Shown: piece by piece, positions 32,870 to 41,670 of the stretch
Layout of the letters: every line of letters begins with the position of its first letter
Position numbering within the stretch: the stretch's first letter is position 1
Assembly: GCF_902506105.1 (NCBI RefSeq)
Contig: NZ_LR733303.1
Span: 496,001 to 560,000 of the forward strand
Length of the DNA: 64,000 nt
Reading direction: 5' to 3'
From: Aeromicrobium sp. 9AM
Lineage (GTDB): Bacteria > Actinomycetota > Actinomycetes > Propionibacteriales > Nocardioidaceae
The notes under the pieces: generated by a model
What the model was told of the DNA's origin: nothing
Database searches by the model: none
The model's input: only the letters and a program-made list of their open reading frames with translations
Program-made: the position numbers and the translations under genes

Positions 32870-32908
32870 CTAATGGATCGAATGCAAGCGCGGGCTCGTG
32901 AGAACGTG

Positions 32909-32940
32909 AAAATGCCCGGTCTCCGAGGGGAGACCGGGCA
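32909..32940 (-). terminator. Rho-independent terminator of the CBS gene
   Basis: TGCCCGGTCTCC-GAGG-GGAGACCGGGCA: a perfect 12-bp stem. On the minus strand it is followed by TTTTC, and it lies 17 bases beyond the stop of the CBS-domain gene. Confidence 0.85.
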
Positions 32941-32956
32941 CTGACTGCGGGCGGAC

Positions 32957-33388
32957 TCAGCCGCCGGCGACGTAGTTGTTGAGCTGGTCGCGCTCGAACT
33001 CGAGCTGCTCCATGCGGTACTTGACCGCGTCGCCGATGCTCACGACGCCGACGATGGCGCCGTCGTCGATCACGGGGATGTGGCGGACGCGGTGCTCGGT
33101 CATGATCGTCATGAGCCCGCCGAACGAGTCCTCCGGCGCGCACAGCTGCACGTCGGTGGTCATGATCTCCGCGACCGTCATGTCTCGTGCGTTCTCGACC
33201 GTGCGGAGCTTGCGGACGATGTCGCGCTCGGACACGATGCCCAGCATCGCCTTGCCGTCGTCGCTCACGATCAGGGCGCCGACGTTGAGCTCAGCCAGCA
33301 CGTCGAGCAGCTCGCGCACCGTGGAGTCGGGGGTGATGGTGTAGACAGCGTCGCTTCCCTTGGAAGCCAGGACATCGCTCACGCGCAT
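32957..33388 (-). CDS. CBS domain-containing protein
   Basis: 143 residues, two CBS repeats forming one Bateman module: SDVLASKGSDAVYTITPDST...NVGALIVSDDGKAMLGIVSE and VAEIMTTDVQLCAPEDSFGG...RHIPVIDDGAIVGVVSIGDA. Such modules bind adenine nucleotides and report energy state. No effector domain is attached; homologues in actinobacteria include hypoxia response proteins. AGGAG lies ten bases before ATG 33388. A good terminator follows. Confidence 0.9.
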   Translation of the reverse strand: MRVSDVLASKGSDAVYTITPDSTVRELLDVLAELNVGALIVSDDGKAMLGIVSERDIVRKLRTVENARDMTVAEIMTTDVQLCAPEDSFGGLMTIMTEHRVRHIPVIDDGAIVGVVSIGDAVKYRMEQLEFERDQLNNYVAGG

Positions 33389-33464
33389 ACGGGACACACT
33401 CCTAGTCTCTTTCTCGCAGCGTAGTCCCGGTTCGCCCCCAACGGGGAGATTCCCCTGCGGGCGA

Positions 33465-34382
33465 TCAGGGAGAGTCCTCGACCTGCTCCCGCGTGAAGTC
33501 GAAGCTGCGCACGTTGTCTCGTTCCGGTTCCGGTTCCGGTTCCGGCTCGTCCGTCCACGACTCGTCGGGCGGTCCCTGGTCGGGGAAGTGGCCGAGATAG
33601 GCCATCGCGGCGTCGTGCAGCCGGCCGTTGGTCGCCAGGGCGTTGTCACCCCACGGTCCGGGCTGGCCCGCGAGGCTCGTGAACGTGCCGCCGGCCTCCC
33701 GCACCACGATGTCGAGTGCCGCCATGTCCCAGATCTTGAGCTCGGGCTCGGCGGCGATGTCGATCGCGCCCTCCGCGAGCAGCATGTAGGACCAGAAGTC
33801 GCCGTACGCGCGGGTGCGCCAGCACCGGCGGAGGAACGCCGTGAACGCATCCGCCTTGCCGATCGCGTCCCAACCACCCAGCGAGGCGTACGAGAGCGAG
33901 GCGCTGTCGAGGTCGGAGACCTGGGAGACCCGGATCTCGCGCGATGCCATGAGTGACTTGCCGGTGTAGGCGCCGGTGCCCTTGCTGGCCCACCAGCGAC
34001 GGCCGAGCGCGGGTGCCGAGACGCAGCCGGCGACGATCTCGCCGTCCTCCTCGAGCGCGATGAGGGTCGCCCACACGGGGACGCCGCGGACGAAGTTGGA
34101 GGTGCCGTCGATCGGGTCGATGATCCAACGCCGACCGCCGGGCCCTGACGTGCCCTCGACCTCGCCGTTCTCCTCGCCGAGCACGATGTCACGGGTGCGC
34201 GCCGACTTGAGGGTGCGCCGGATCGCGGCCTCGACAGCCTCGTCGGACTCGGTCACGTACGTCATGTCCGGCTTGGTGTCGACCTGCAGATCGATCGCGC
34301 CGAAGCGGTCCATCGAGAGGTTGTCGGCGTTGTCGGCGAGCACGTGAGCGAGGCGCAGATCGTCGTTGTACGAGTGAGCCAT
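33465..34382 (-). CDS. hisN: Histidinol-phosphatase (inositol monophosphatase-type)
   Basis: 305 residues. The metal-dependent phosphatase site is complete: GEENG, WIIDPIDGTSNFVRGVPVWA and KIWDMAALDIVVREAGG. In actinobacteria this sequence class next to rsgA and aroA is HisN, which dephosphorylates histidinol phosphate in histidine synthesis. The C-terminus carries an extra acidic Glu-Pro repeat (TDEPEPEPEPERD), from a tandem ggttcc-type DNA repeat near 33530. TACTCT is seven bases before ATG 34382, a leaderless start. Confidence 0.85.
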   Translation of the reverse strand: MAHSYNDDLRLAHVLADNADNLSMDRFGAIDLQVDTKPDMTYVTESDEAVEAAIRRTLKSARTRDIVLGEENGEVEGTSGPGGRRWIIDPIDGTSNFVRGVPVWATLIALEEDGEIVAGCVSAPALGRRWWASKGTGAYTGKSLMASREIRVSQVSDLDSASLSYASLGGWDAIGKADAFTAFLRRCWRTRAYGDFWSYMLLAEGAIDIAAEPELKIWDMAALDIVVREAGGTFTSLAGQPGPWGDNALATNGRLHDAAMAYLGHFPDQGPPDESWTDEPEPEPEPERDNVRSFDFTREQVEDSP

Positions 34383-34431
34383 GGCCCTCAGAGTACGGCT
34401 TTGAGGCGCCGAAACGCCCTGCGGCTGGCCG

Positions 34432-35418
34432 TCAGTAGTCGTCCTTCTGGTTCATGCTCGCGAGGATGCGACGGAACGACTCCACCCGTTCAAGTGAGAG
34501 CGTTCCGTCGGCGACAGCGATGTCGAGGGCGCACTCGGGCTCGGTCGCCGAGTGCAGGCAGCCTCGCGGGCAGTCGCGGGTGACGTCCTGGAGGTCGGGG
34601 AACGCCTTGATGAGGTCGTCGATCTCGACGTGTGCGAGGCCGAACGACCGGATGCCGGGGGTGTCGATGATCCAGCCGCCGAACGGCAGCTCGAGGCTGA
34701 TGGCCGACGTCGACGTGTGCCGCCCTCGCCCGGTCACCGCATTGACGTAGCTGACCGAGCGGTTGGCGTCCGGCACGAGCGCGTTGACCAGCGTCGACTT
34801 GCCGACCCCGCTGTGGCCGACCAGGACGCTGACCCGGTCGCGCAACGCCTCGCGGATGTCATCGAGGTCGCCGTCACGGCGCGTCACCACGACGCGTACG
34901 CCCAGGGGCTCGAACATCGCGACGATCTCGTCGGGGGAGCCCAGGTCGGACTTGGTCAGGCAGACCAGCGGTTCCATGCCCGCGTCGAACGCGGCCACGA
35001 GGCAGCGGTCGATCAGGCCGGCGCGGGGCGGGGGATCGGCGAGTGCCGCGACGATCACGAGCTGGTCGGCGTTGGCCACGATGATGCGCTCGATCGGGTC
35101 GTCGTCGTCCGCGGTGCGGCGCAGGACCGTGCGGCGCGGGGTGACCTCGACGATCCTGGCGAGCGAGCCCTCGTCGCCGGTGACATCGCCGACGACCCGG
35201 ACCTCGTCGCCCACGACGACACCCTTGCGGCCGAGGTTGCGCGACTTCATCGCGGTCACGGTCCTGCCGTCATCGTCGAGAGTGACGGTGTAGCGGCCGC
35301 GGTCGATCGTCACGACCCGGGCGGTGTCGGCGTCGTCGTAGTTGGGGCGGATCTTGGTGCGCGGCTTGGTGTGCCGGCGCGGCCGCTCGAACTGCGCGTG
35401 CTCGTCCTGCTCCCTCAT
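34432..35418 (-). CDS. rsgA: Ribosome small subunit-dependent GTPase A
   Basis: 328 residues. Order: OB fold (RGRYTVTLDDDGRTVTAMKS), circularly permuted GTPase with LTKSDL (G4), VGHSGVGKSTLVNALVP (G1) and IIDTPGIRSFGLA (G3), then the C-terminal zinc knuckle CPRGCLHSATEPEC. It assists late maturation of the 30S subunit. It is between aroA and hisN, all on the same strand with short gaps, the usual actinobacterial order. Confidence 0.95.
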   Translation of the reverse strand: MREQDEHAQFERPRRHTKPRTKIRPNYDDADTARVVTIDRGRYTVTLDDDGRTVTAMKSRNLGRKGVVVGDEVRVVGDVTGDEGSLARIVEVTPRRTVLRRTADDDDPIERIIVANADQLVIVAALADPPPRAGLIDRCLVAAFDAGMEPLVCLTKSDLGSPDEIVAMFEPLGVRVVVTRRDGDLDDIREALRDRVSVLVGHSGVGKSTLVNALVPDANRSVSYVNAVTGRGRHTSTSAISLELPFGGWIIDTPGIRSFGLAHVEIDDLIKAFPDLQDVTRDCPRGCLHSATEPECALDIAVADGTLSLERVESFRRILASMNQKDDY

Positions 35419-35445
35419 GTGGCCACGTCCATCATCTCAGCGCGC

Positions 35446-36723
35446 TCATGACATCAGGCGTTCCCAGACCGGGGCGAAGTTGGGGTACGTCTTGACCGTC
35501 GTCACGACGTTCTCGACGAAGAGCTCAGGTGTGCGCAGGCCCAGGATCACGCCGGCGTGGGCCATGCGGTGGTCGTTGTACGTCTGGAATGTCTCGCCGT
35601 GCAGCGGGCGAGGACGGATCAGCAGGCCGTCGTCGAGCTCCTCGGCGTCGCCACCGAGCCGGTTGATCTCGGTGACGAGTGCCTTGAGGCGATCGGTCTC
35701 GTGACCCCGCAGGTGCGCGACGCCGACCAGGGTCGACGGCCGCTCGGCGAGGGCCGCGATGGCTGCCACGACCGGGGTCAGCTCGCCGACGTCGTGCAGG
35801 TCGAGCTCGACGCCGTTGAGCACCGGGCCGGCGGCGAAGACGAGGTCGGCACCGTCCTGCTCGACCGTGCCGCCGAACGCCGGGACGATCGTCCGCCAGG
35901 CGTCTCCGGCCTGGTCGGTGTCGACGGGCCAGTTGCGGATGCGGACCCGGCCGCCGGTGACGAGGGCGGCGCCGATGAACACTCCGGCGTTGGACAGGTC
36001 GGGCTCGATCTCGACGTCGAGGGCGCTGATCGGGCCCGGGTGCACGTGCCACCGGTTGGGCTCGTCGGTGTCGACGCGTACGCCGCGGCGGCGCAGCTCG
36101 GCGACTGTCATGTCGATGTGCGGCATCGACGGCAGGGTGGCGCCGGTGTGCCGCAGCTCGAGACCCTTGTCGAAGCGCGCGCCGGCCAGCAGGAGGGCCG
36201 AGACGAACTGGCTGGACGCCGACGCGTCGACCTCGAGGGCGCCTCCGGTGACGTGACCGGCTCCGTGGACCGTGAACGGCAGTGCACCGCGGCCGTCGTC
36301 GTCGACCTGGATGCCGAGGTCGCGGAGCGTGGCGATCGTCGTGCCCATCGGGCGGACGCGGGCGTGCTCGTCACCGTCGAACGTCACCGGTGCCGTGCCG
36401 AGGGCCGCGAGCGGAGGGACGAAGCGCATGACGGTGCCGGCGAGGCCGCAGTCGATGTCGGCGGGCTCGGTGCGATCCCACGCCGACGGCGTGATGGTCC
36501 ACGTGACGCCGTCGCGCTCGATCGTTGCGCCGAGCGTCGTGAGCGCGCCGAGCATCAGCGTCGTGTCGCGCGACCCGAGCGGCCGGGTCAGCACCGACGG
36601 CCCGTCGGCGAGGGCGGCAAGGATCAGGATCCGGTTGGTCAGCGACTTGGAGCCGGGGACCAGCACCTCGCCGTCGAAGGGCGTGTCACGGTAGGGCGCG
36701 AGCCAGGGCAGCGGGGCAGTCAT
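35446..36723 (-). CDS. aroA: 3-phosphoshikimate 1-carboxyvinyltransferase (EPSP synthase)
   Basis: 425 residues from ATG 36723. Signatures: VPGSKSLTNRILILAALADG (PEP-binding), RPLGSRDTTLMLGALTTLG, and DCGLAGTVMRFVPPLAALG. It joins PEP to shikimate 3-phosphate in aromatic amino-acid synthesis. First gene of the aroA-rsgA-hisN run. TAGGCT stands seven bases before the start, pointing to a leaderless transcript. Confidence 0.95.
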   Translation of the reverse strand: MTAPLPWLAPYRDTPFDGEVLVPGSKSLTNRILILAALADGPSVLTRPLGSRDTTLMLGALTTLGATIERDGVTWTITPSAWDRTEPADIDCGLAGTVMRFVPPLAALGTAPVTFDGDEHARVRPMGTTIATLRDLGIQVDDDGRGALPFTVHGAGHVTGGALEVDASASSQFVSALLLAGARFDKGLELRHTGATLPSMPHIDMTVAELRRRGVRVDTDEPNRWHVHPGPISALDVEIEPDLSNAGVFIGAALVTGGRVRIRNWPVDTDQAGDAWRTIVPAFGGTVEQDGADLVFAAGPVLNGVELDLHDVGELTPVVAAIAALAERPSTLVGVAHLRGHETDRLKALVTEINRLGGDAEELDDGLLIRPRPLHGETFQTYNDHRMAHAGVILGLRTPELFVENVVTTVKTYPNFAPVWERLMS

Positions 36724-36752
36724 CACCCCCAGCCTATCGGCGCGACGCCGGC

Positions 36753-36812
36753 GGTTTACCAGGAGAACCTGGTAAACCACCACTTCTCCGGGCAGATGTG
36801 CCCGGAGAAGTG
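36753..36812. repeat. Two adjacent perfect palindromes
   Basis: GGTTTACCAGG-AGAA-CCTGGTAAACC (36753-36778) and CACTTCTCCGGGCA-GATG-TGCCCGGAGAAGTG (36781-36812), stems of 11 and 14 bp separated by two bases, both with 4-base loops. They fill the gap between a DoxX gene and aroA. They may act as a tandem terminator for doxX or be a palindromic repeat element; no T-run is present. Confidence 0.7.
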
Positions 36813-36837
36813 ATGGGTTGCCTGGTGAAGTGCGGCG

Positions 36838-37323
36838 TCAGCTGCGCAGGTGGTCGATCTGGTCGTGCACCGACGCGGCGGCGTCGACGACCTTGTCCTT
36901 GGCGCGACGGCCGATGAACTTCTTGTGCGGGTCGGGGTCGAGCGTCGCCATGAGCAGCCCGCCGGTCATCGACACGTTCTTGAGGAAGTGGATGCGCTGG
37001 TTGGCGCGGGCGCCCGGGTCGGTCTCGTTCCAGTAGGGGTGGCCGGCGAGGGTCGTGGCCGGCAGCGTCGCGGCAAGGCCCAGGGCGGCGAGCCGCGGGA
37101 ACCGGCCGGTCGCGAGGGCAAGGCCGGCGGCGAGCTGGGCTGCGCCGTTGAACCGGGTCAGGTTGGATCCGTTGACCGGGAGCTCCGGCGCGAACTTCTT
37201 GATGCGGTCCGCTGTCGCCTGGGCCTTCGCGGCACGCGGACCGGGATCCTTGAGCGCGGTCGCACCGCCGTAGATGAACATCGAGGCGAGCATGGGACGG
37301 GCCACCGTACGCAGGAGGGTCAT
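36838..37323 (-). CDS. DoxX family membrane protein
   Basis: 161 residues. The DoxX core starts LLRTVARPMLASMFIYGGAT and continues RFNGAAQLAAGLALATGRFP with helices around LAALGLAATLPATTLAGHPY and HFLKNVSMTGGLLMATLDPD, followed by a cytoplasmic basic tail. It belongs to the actinobacterial subtype with the RIKKFAPELP insertion after helix 1. Role unknown, linked to redox balance in related proteins. Confidence 0.85.
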   Translation of the reverse strand: MTLLRTVARPMLASMFIYGGATALKDPGPRAAKAQATADRIKKFAPELPVNGSNLTRFNGAAQLAAGLALATGRFPRLAALGLAATLPATTLAGHPYWNETDPGARANQRIHFLKNVSMTGGLLMATLDPDPHKKFIGRRAKDKVVDAAASVHDQIDHLRS

Positions 37324-37365
37324 GCCTCATTCATACCCGACTGCGCAGCAGAGGCAAGCGCAGCG

Positions 37366-38937
37366 TCAGCCCAGTGGCCAGAGCCCGGCCGCGAACGAGG
37401 CGGAGTCGTTGCCGGGCGCAGGGTCGCCGGGCGCGGAGACGGAGATCGTGCCCCCGGACTGGATCAGGTCGCGCGAGCTGGCGACGAATGTCGTGCCGCG
37501 GCCCGCCGCGAGCCGGGTCGAGCAGGTCAGCGTCCGGAGCGACTGGTTCGGCGCGGCGTTCCCGCAGCTCCACCCGGGGCTGATGACACCGCCGACGTGC
37601 ACGGCGTGCTGGAACTCCAAGGTCACGGTCACGGTCTCGGGACCCGGACGCCCGGTGTTGGTCGCGCCGATGTCGACCGAGATGTGTCGCTCGAGGAGGG
37701 GCAGCAGCTGGCTCGTGACCCGGACCGAGGCGATGCCGTAGTCGGTCGGCGCGATCGGTTCGACGGCTGGCGCAGTCGGTTTCGGCGGAGGCTCGTTGGA
37801 TGGTTTCGGGTCTGCCGGCTTGTCGGTCCTCACCGCGGCGGGCGCAGCAGATGTCGGCCGCGGGGTGGGGGCAGGGGCCGGGGTCGTGACCACCGGCTCC
37901 GGCTCTGGCGAGGACTTCCGCGGGGCCGTCGTCTCGGACGGCTTCGGGGTGCTCGTGCGAGGCGCGGCCGCCGGCGCGCGGTCGTCGGCGGTGGTGCCGA
38001 GCTCATTGGCCACCACGACGGCACCGACCGTGGCGACTGCGACCACGGCCGCCGCCACGACGCCCTGCGTGCCGGCCCCGGTGACGGCACTGCCGGCGGC
38101 CTTCGCCGGAGCCATGGCGGCTTCGACGACCGCGCTGATACCGGTCGCGGCCGCACCAGCGCTCACATAGCCGGCGGCCGCCGAGCCCAGCAGTGCCGGG
38201 CCGAGGATCCCGGAGAGATTGGAGTTGATCTCGGCCAGCTCGAGGTAGAGCCCGGTGCACCGGCTGCACTCGTCCAGGTGCGACTCGACACGAGCGGAGT
38301 CGCGGGCGGAGAGACCCTTGCGGACGTACGAGCCGAGCAGGCTCGTGGTGGTGCGGCAGCTCGCGTGCAGGGTCGGCGCCAGGTGGTTCTGCAGGTACGC
38401 CTGACGCAGTCCTTCACGTGCGCGATAGGCCAGGGCGGAGACGCTGTTGGCACTCATCCCGAGCAGCGGCGCGATCTCGGCGGGCTTCTGGCCCTCGACG
38501 TCGAGGTGCCACAGCACGAGCTGCCACCGTTGGGGCAGCGACCCGAACGCCGCTGCTGCTGCCGCCTGCTCGAAGCGCATCTCGGCGGGGTCGACGAAGG
38601 CGACCGTGCGGTCGAGCTCGGACTCGTCGGCCGTCGGCCTGACCCGCTTCCTGCGGCGAGTGCCGTCGATGTGGATCCGGCGGATCGACGTCAGCAGGTA
38701 CGCACGGAAGAACTCGTCGGGTCCCTTGCCGGCCTGCAGGAGGGTGAGCACCCTGGTGAACGACTCGGCGACGAGATCGTCGGCGTCGGGCCCGGGGACG
38801 AGGTGCGCGGACAACCGCCTCGCAGCCTCGCGATGCCGGTCGAAGAGCTCACCGTACGCGTCGGTGTCGCCGCTGCGTACGGCCGCGATGAGCTGGGCGT
38901 CGCTGGCCTCGAAGCGTGTGGTGCTGATGTCTGACAC
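37366..38937 (-). CDS. Sigma-70 (ECF) factor fused to zinc-finger anti-sigma and exported domain
   Basis: 523 residues from GTG 38937, with GGAAGG six bases upstream. Order: sigma region 2 (AYGELFDRHREAARRLSAHL), region 4 with helix-turn-helix (QKPAEIAPLLGMSANSVSAL), a zf-HC2 anti-sigma motif HLDECSRCTG (about residue 225), hydrophobic segments (GVVAAAVVAVATVGAVVVAN near 305), a Pro/Lys/Thr linker, and a C-terminal beta-rich exported domain (VTVTLEFQHAVHVGG) with two Cys. Normally sigma and anti-sigma are separate. Here one chain carries both and crosses the membrane. It is divergent from the gene at 39064. Confidence 0.88.
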   Translation of the reverse strand: MSDISTTRFEASDAQLIAAVRSGDTDAYGELFDRHREAARRLSAHLVPGPDADDLVAESFTRVLTLLQAGKGPDEFFRAYLLTSIRRIHIDGTRRRKRVRPTADESELDRTVAFVDPAEMRFEQAAAAAAFGSLPQRWQLVLWHLDVEGQKPAEIAPLLGMSANSVSALAYRAREGLRQAYLQNHLAPTLHASCRTTTSLLGSYVRKGLSARDSARVESHLDECSRCTGLYLELAEINSNLSGILGPALLGSAAAGYVSAGAAATGISAVVEAAMAPAKAAGSAVTGAGTQGVVAAAVVAVATVGAVVVANELGTTADDRAPAAAPRTSTPKPSETTAPRKSSPEPEPVVTTPAPAPTPRPTSAAPAAVRTDKPADPKPSNEPPPKPTAPAVEPIAPTDYGIASVRVTSQLLPLLERHISVDIGATNTGRPGPETVTVTLEFQHAVHVGGVISPGWSCGNAAPNQSLRTLTCSTRLAAGRGTTFVASSRDLIQSGGTISVSAPGDPAPGNDSASFAAGLWPLG

Positions 38938-39063
38938 GGTGTCCCTTCCGACCAGCACAACGACCCACCCGCGAGGCGGTCACGAATCTCTCGCGTAACC
39001 GCGTCATGTGCGCACGTCCGGTGCGTCTCACATGTGTCCGAACGAGGAAGGGAGGGGTTCTTC

Positions 39064-39717
39064 ATGCTCAGCTCGGGACTGGATGACGTGCTCCTCGCCG
39101 AAGCCGTACGAGAAGGCCGTCCGGACATCGCCGATGTTGCACTCGAGGTGGGAGCGAGTGCAGCGCGGCTCGGCATCCCGCTCCATGAGGTCGTTGACCA
39201 CGTGGAGCGGGCCTTTGCCGGCCGTGAGCCGTCGTACGCCGTCACGCGGGCGGCGGTGCTGGCGTGGGCCGACGAGGCGCTGGTCCTGCACGCGGACACC
39301 TCGTGCGAGGACCCGCTGACCACCCTGGCCACCACGCCGTACGTCAGGTCGCGGCTCGGGGAGGTCTATCGCGGAGCCGAGCGCGACGGGCACCTCGTCG
39401 CCGACCGGGCCGCCCTCGTCGTGGTCGAGCTGCCTCGCGAACGCTCAGGCAACGAGCTCGAGCAGTCGCTCCGTGCCCTCGACGTCGCCGAAGCCATGCG
39501 GACGGTGTTCGCGGGTGACGAGACCGTGGCACAGACCTCGCCGCGCCGGTTCGTCGCACTGGTCGGCCGCGAACGTGCCGATGTGTTGACGATGAACCTG
39601 CTGCGCATCCTCCTCGAGCGGGTCTTCCGGGGCCCGATCCAGTCCAGGCTGTGGGTCGAGGAGCTGCCCCCGTCGGTCGACGGGATCGCCCGCGTGCTGG
39701 CCGGTCTCGCCGAGTAG
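39064..39717 (+). CDS. Hypothetical protein, possible degenerate GGDEF-like domain
   Basis: 217 residues from ATG 39064, with GGGAGGGG upstream. Two parts: an N-terminal helical region (DDVLLAEAVREGRPDIADVA, GIPLHEVVDHVERAFAG) and a C-terminal alpha/beta domain beginning around LVADRAALVVVELPRERSGN, whose strand order loosely recalls GGDEF proteins, though the active loop is absent. It is divergent from the sigma-anti-sigma fusion across 126 bp, so a role in the same signalling system is plausible. No firm family. Confidence 0.65.
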   Translation: MLSSGLDDVLLAEAVREGRPDIADVALEVGASAARLGIPLHEVVDHVERAFAGREPSYAVTRAAVLAWADEALVLHADTSCEDPLTTLATTPYVRSRLGEVYRGAERDGHLVADRAALVVVELPRERSGNELEQSLRALDVAEAMRTVFAGDETVAQTSPRRFVALVGRERADVLTMNLLRILLERVFRGPIQSRLWVEELPPSVDGIARVLAGLAE

Positions 39718-39752
39718 GCGACGGTGTCGGTGCCACCGCATACGCTGGTCGC

Positions 39753-40484
39753 ATGTGTGGGCGATACGCAACGACTCAGACCTCGTCCTCGCTCAACCAG
39801 GCGTTCGAGGTCGACCTGGCCAACTCCTTCGTCGAGCTCGAGGCCGACTACAACATGGCGCCGACCAAGCTCGCGCCGCTGATCATCGGGCGACGTCCCG
39901 AGGAGCTGGCCGCCGATGCGCCGCCGCAGCGCGAGCTCATGACCGCGCGGTGGGGCCTCATCCCCAGCTGGGCCAAGGACCCGTCGATCGGCAACCGCAT
40001 GATCAACGCCCGGTCCGAGACCGCGGCCGAGAAGCCCGCGTTCAAGAAGGCATTCGGCAAGCGGCGCGGACTCGTGCCGGCCGACGGCTACTACGAGTGG
40101 TACGCCGGTGAGCCTCGCGAGGGTGAGCGCAAGCCCAAGAAGCAACCGTTCTACATCACCCCCAAGGACCACTCGGTGCTCGCGATGGCCGGGCTCTACG
40201 AGTTCTGGAAGGACCCCGCGACCGACGAGTGGGTCACGAGCTACACGATCCTCACGACGAGCGCCGAGGACGACATGGGGCACATCCACGACCGGATGCC
40301 GCTGTTCCTCGAGCCCGACGCCTTCGACGCGTGGCTCGATCCCGCGCCCAAGCCGCCCGAGCAGCTGCTCGAGCTGCTGATACCGGCAGCACCGGGTCGT
40401 CTCGACGCCTTCCCGGTCTCGACCGAGGTCAACAACGTCGCCAACAACGGGCCGGACCTGATCAAGCCGCTGCCCCCGGAATAG
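39753..40484 (+). CDS. SOS response-associated peptidase (SRAP, YedK/HMCES)
   Basis: 243 residues. Starts MCGRYATT: Cys2 is exposed after Met removal and forms the thiazolidine crosslink to abasic sites in single-stranded DNA. The other active-site elements, [20 protein letters not shown], and [18 protein letters not shown], are all present. It shields abasic sites at replication forks. TACGCT lies six bases before the ATG, a leaderless start. Its stop codon overlaps the -35 element of the sigR promoter. Confidence 0.94.
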   Translation: MCGRYATTQTSSSLNQAFEVDLANSFVELEADYNMAPTKLAPLIIGRRPEELAADAPPQRELMTARWGLIPSWAKDPSIGNRMINARSETAAEKPAFKKAFGKRRGLVPADGYYEWYAGEPREGERKPKKQPFYITPKDHSVLAMAGLYEFWKDPATDEWVTSYTILTTSAEDDMGHIHDRMPLFLEPDAFDAWLDPAPKPPEQLLELLIPAAPGRLDAFPVSTEVNNVANNGPDLIKPLPPE

Positions 40485-40503
40485 CGGGTGCCTCCAGACG
40501 GTT
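40478..40503 (+). promoter_or_regulatory. SigR-type promoter
   Basis: GGAAT (40478-40482), an 18-base spacer, and GTT (40501-40503) exactly fit the SigR/SigH consensus. The -35 overlaps the stop codon of the SRAP gene. It points into sigR, giving the known positive autoregulation. Confidence 0.8.
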
Positions 40504-40522
40504 GAACACCGCAGGAGGTTCG

Positions 40523-41236
40523 ATGCTGACATACGCAGATCACGGGCTTGAGAGGTCGATCACGCCCCTCGGCAAGCCAGTTGTGCCCGGAGTAGGCTGG
40601 GAGGCGATGACCGTCACCGGCGAGACCCCTGAGAGCGCCGACCCGCGCGAGACCGAGACCTCGGAGCAGCAGCAGGCGCGCTTCGAGGTCGACGCGCTGC
40701 CGTTCCTCGACCAGCTCTACTCCGCTGCGCTGCGAATGACCCGCAGCCCGCACGATGCCGAGGACCTGGTCCAGGAGACGTACGCCAAGGCGTTCAGCGC
40801 TTTTCACCAGTTCAAGCCCGGCACCAACCTCAAGGCTTGGCTCTACCGCATCCTGACCAACACCTACATCAACTCCTACCGCAAGAAGCAGCGCCAGCCG
40901 CAGCAGGTCACGGACGAGATCGAGGACTGGCAGATCGCCCGGGCGGAGTCGCACGGGTCCAGCGGCCTCAAGTCGGCCGAGATGGAGGCGCTCGAGCACC
41001 TGCCCGACAGCGACGTCAAGGACGCGCTGCAGGCACTGCCCGACGACTTCCGCTACGCGGTCTACCTCGCCGACGTCGAAGGTTTCCCCTACAAGGAGAT
41101 CGCCGAGATCATGGACACGCCGATCGGCACCGTGATGTCGCGGCTGCACCGAGGCCGTCGCATGCTGCGCGAGATGCTGGCCGACTACGCCCGCGATCGC
41201 GGCATGGCCGTCACGGGAGCAGGTGACAAGTCATGA
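40523..41236 (+). CDS. sigR: Thiol-stress ECF sigma factor SigR
   Basis: 237 residues from ATG 40523, where AGGAGG is four bases upstream; the conserved body begins at ATG 40607 (209 residues). Region 2: [40 protein letters not shown]; region 4: [40 protein letters not shown]. SigR directs the response to disulfide stress (thioredoxin, mycothiol genes). Two usable starts downstream of the autoregulated promoter parallel the long, short-lived SigR' form of Streptomyces. It overlaps rsrA by ATGA. Confidence 0.93.
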   Translation: MLTYADHGLERSITPLGKPVVPGVGWEAMTVTGETPESADPRETETSEQQQARFEVDALPFLDQLYSAALRMTRSPHDAEDLVQETYAKAFSAFHQFKPGTNLKAWLYRILTNTYINSYRKKQRQPQQVTDEIEDWQIARAESHGSSGLKSAEMEALEHLPDSDVKDALQALPDDFRYAVYLADVEGFPYKEIAEIMDTPIGTVMSRLHRGRRMLREMLADYARDRGMAVTGAGDKS

Positions 41237-41505
41237 CCGAGCCGTGTGAAGGTCCCGACTGCGAGAAGGCACTCGAGAACCTCTATCTCTTCATCGACCA
41301 AGAGATCGACACCGCGAGCTGCGCCGAGATCCAGTCGCACATCGATGGCTGCTCGGACTGCCTGAGCGAGTACGACCTCGAGCGGGTCGTCAAGTCGCTG
41401 GTGTCGCGGTCCTGCTCCGAGGTGGCCCCCGAGCCGCTGCGCGAGAAGGTGCTGTTCTCGATCCGCAAGGTGCACCTCGAGATCACCGAGCGCAAGACGA
41501 TCTAG
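41233..41505 (+). CDS. rsrA: Zinc anti-sigma factor RsrA
   Basis: 90 residues overlapping sigR by four bases. ZAS motif HIDGCSDC (H-x3-C-x2-C) plus Cys in CEGPDCEKA and RSCSEV. In the reduced state it binds zinc and SigR; oxidation forms a disulfide and releases SigR. The pair is the standard actinobacterial redox switch. A strong terminator follows at 41520-41552. Confidence 0.95.
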   Translation: MTEPCEGPDCEKALENLYLFIDQEIDTASCAEIQSHIDGCSDCLSEYDLERVVKSLVSRSCSEVAPEPLREKVLFSIRKVHLEITERKTI

Positions 41506-41519
41506 ACACGTCGGCAACG

Positions 41520-41552
41520 AAGAAATCCCCGTCCGATGGACGGGGATTTCTT
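41520..41552. terminator. Bidirectional terminator between rsrA and bL37
   Basis: A 15-bp perfect stem, AAGAAATCCCCGTCC-GAT-GGACGGGGATTTCTT, in a convergent gap with A/T-rich ends on both strands. Serves both genes. Confidence 0.9.
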
Positions 41553-41569
41553 GTTGTTGGTCCTACAGC

Positions 41570-41644
41570 TCACGCGTTGGGGCGCTTGCCGTGGTTGGCG
41601 CCCTTCTTGCGACGCGCACGACGCTTGCGGCCGGTCTTGCCCAT
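41570..41644 (-). CDS. 50S ribosomal protein bL37
   Basis: 24 residues: MGKTGRKRRARRKKGANHGK then RPNA. It is very basic and ends in the ANHGKRPNA signature of bL37, a tiny actinobacterial large-subunit protein first seen in mycobacterial ribosome structures. AGGAGG lies six bases before ATG 41644. Annotation often misses it because of size. It converges on rsrA over a shared terminator. Confidence 0.88.
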   Translation of the reverse strand: MGKTGRKRRARRKKGANHGKRPNA

Positions 41645-41670
41645 GATGATCCTCCTCGGAAGTCGACGTC

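Noticed and set aside
33520-33548. Tandem TTCCGG-type repeat as a possible regulatory array
   Set aside because: It encodes the Glu-Pro tail of HisN in frame; a coding simple repeat explains it.
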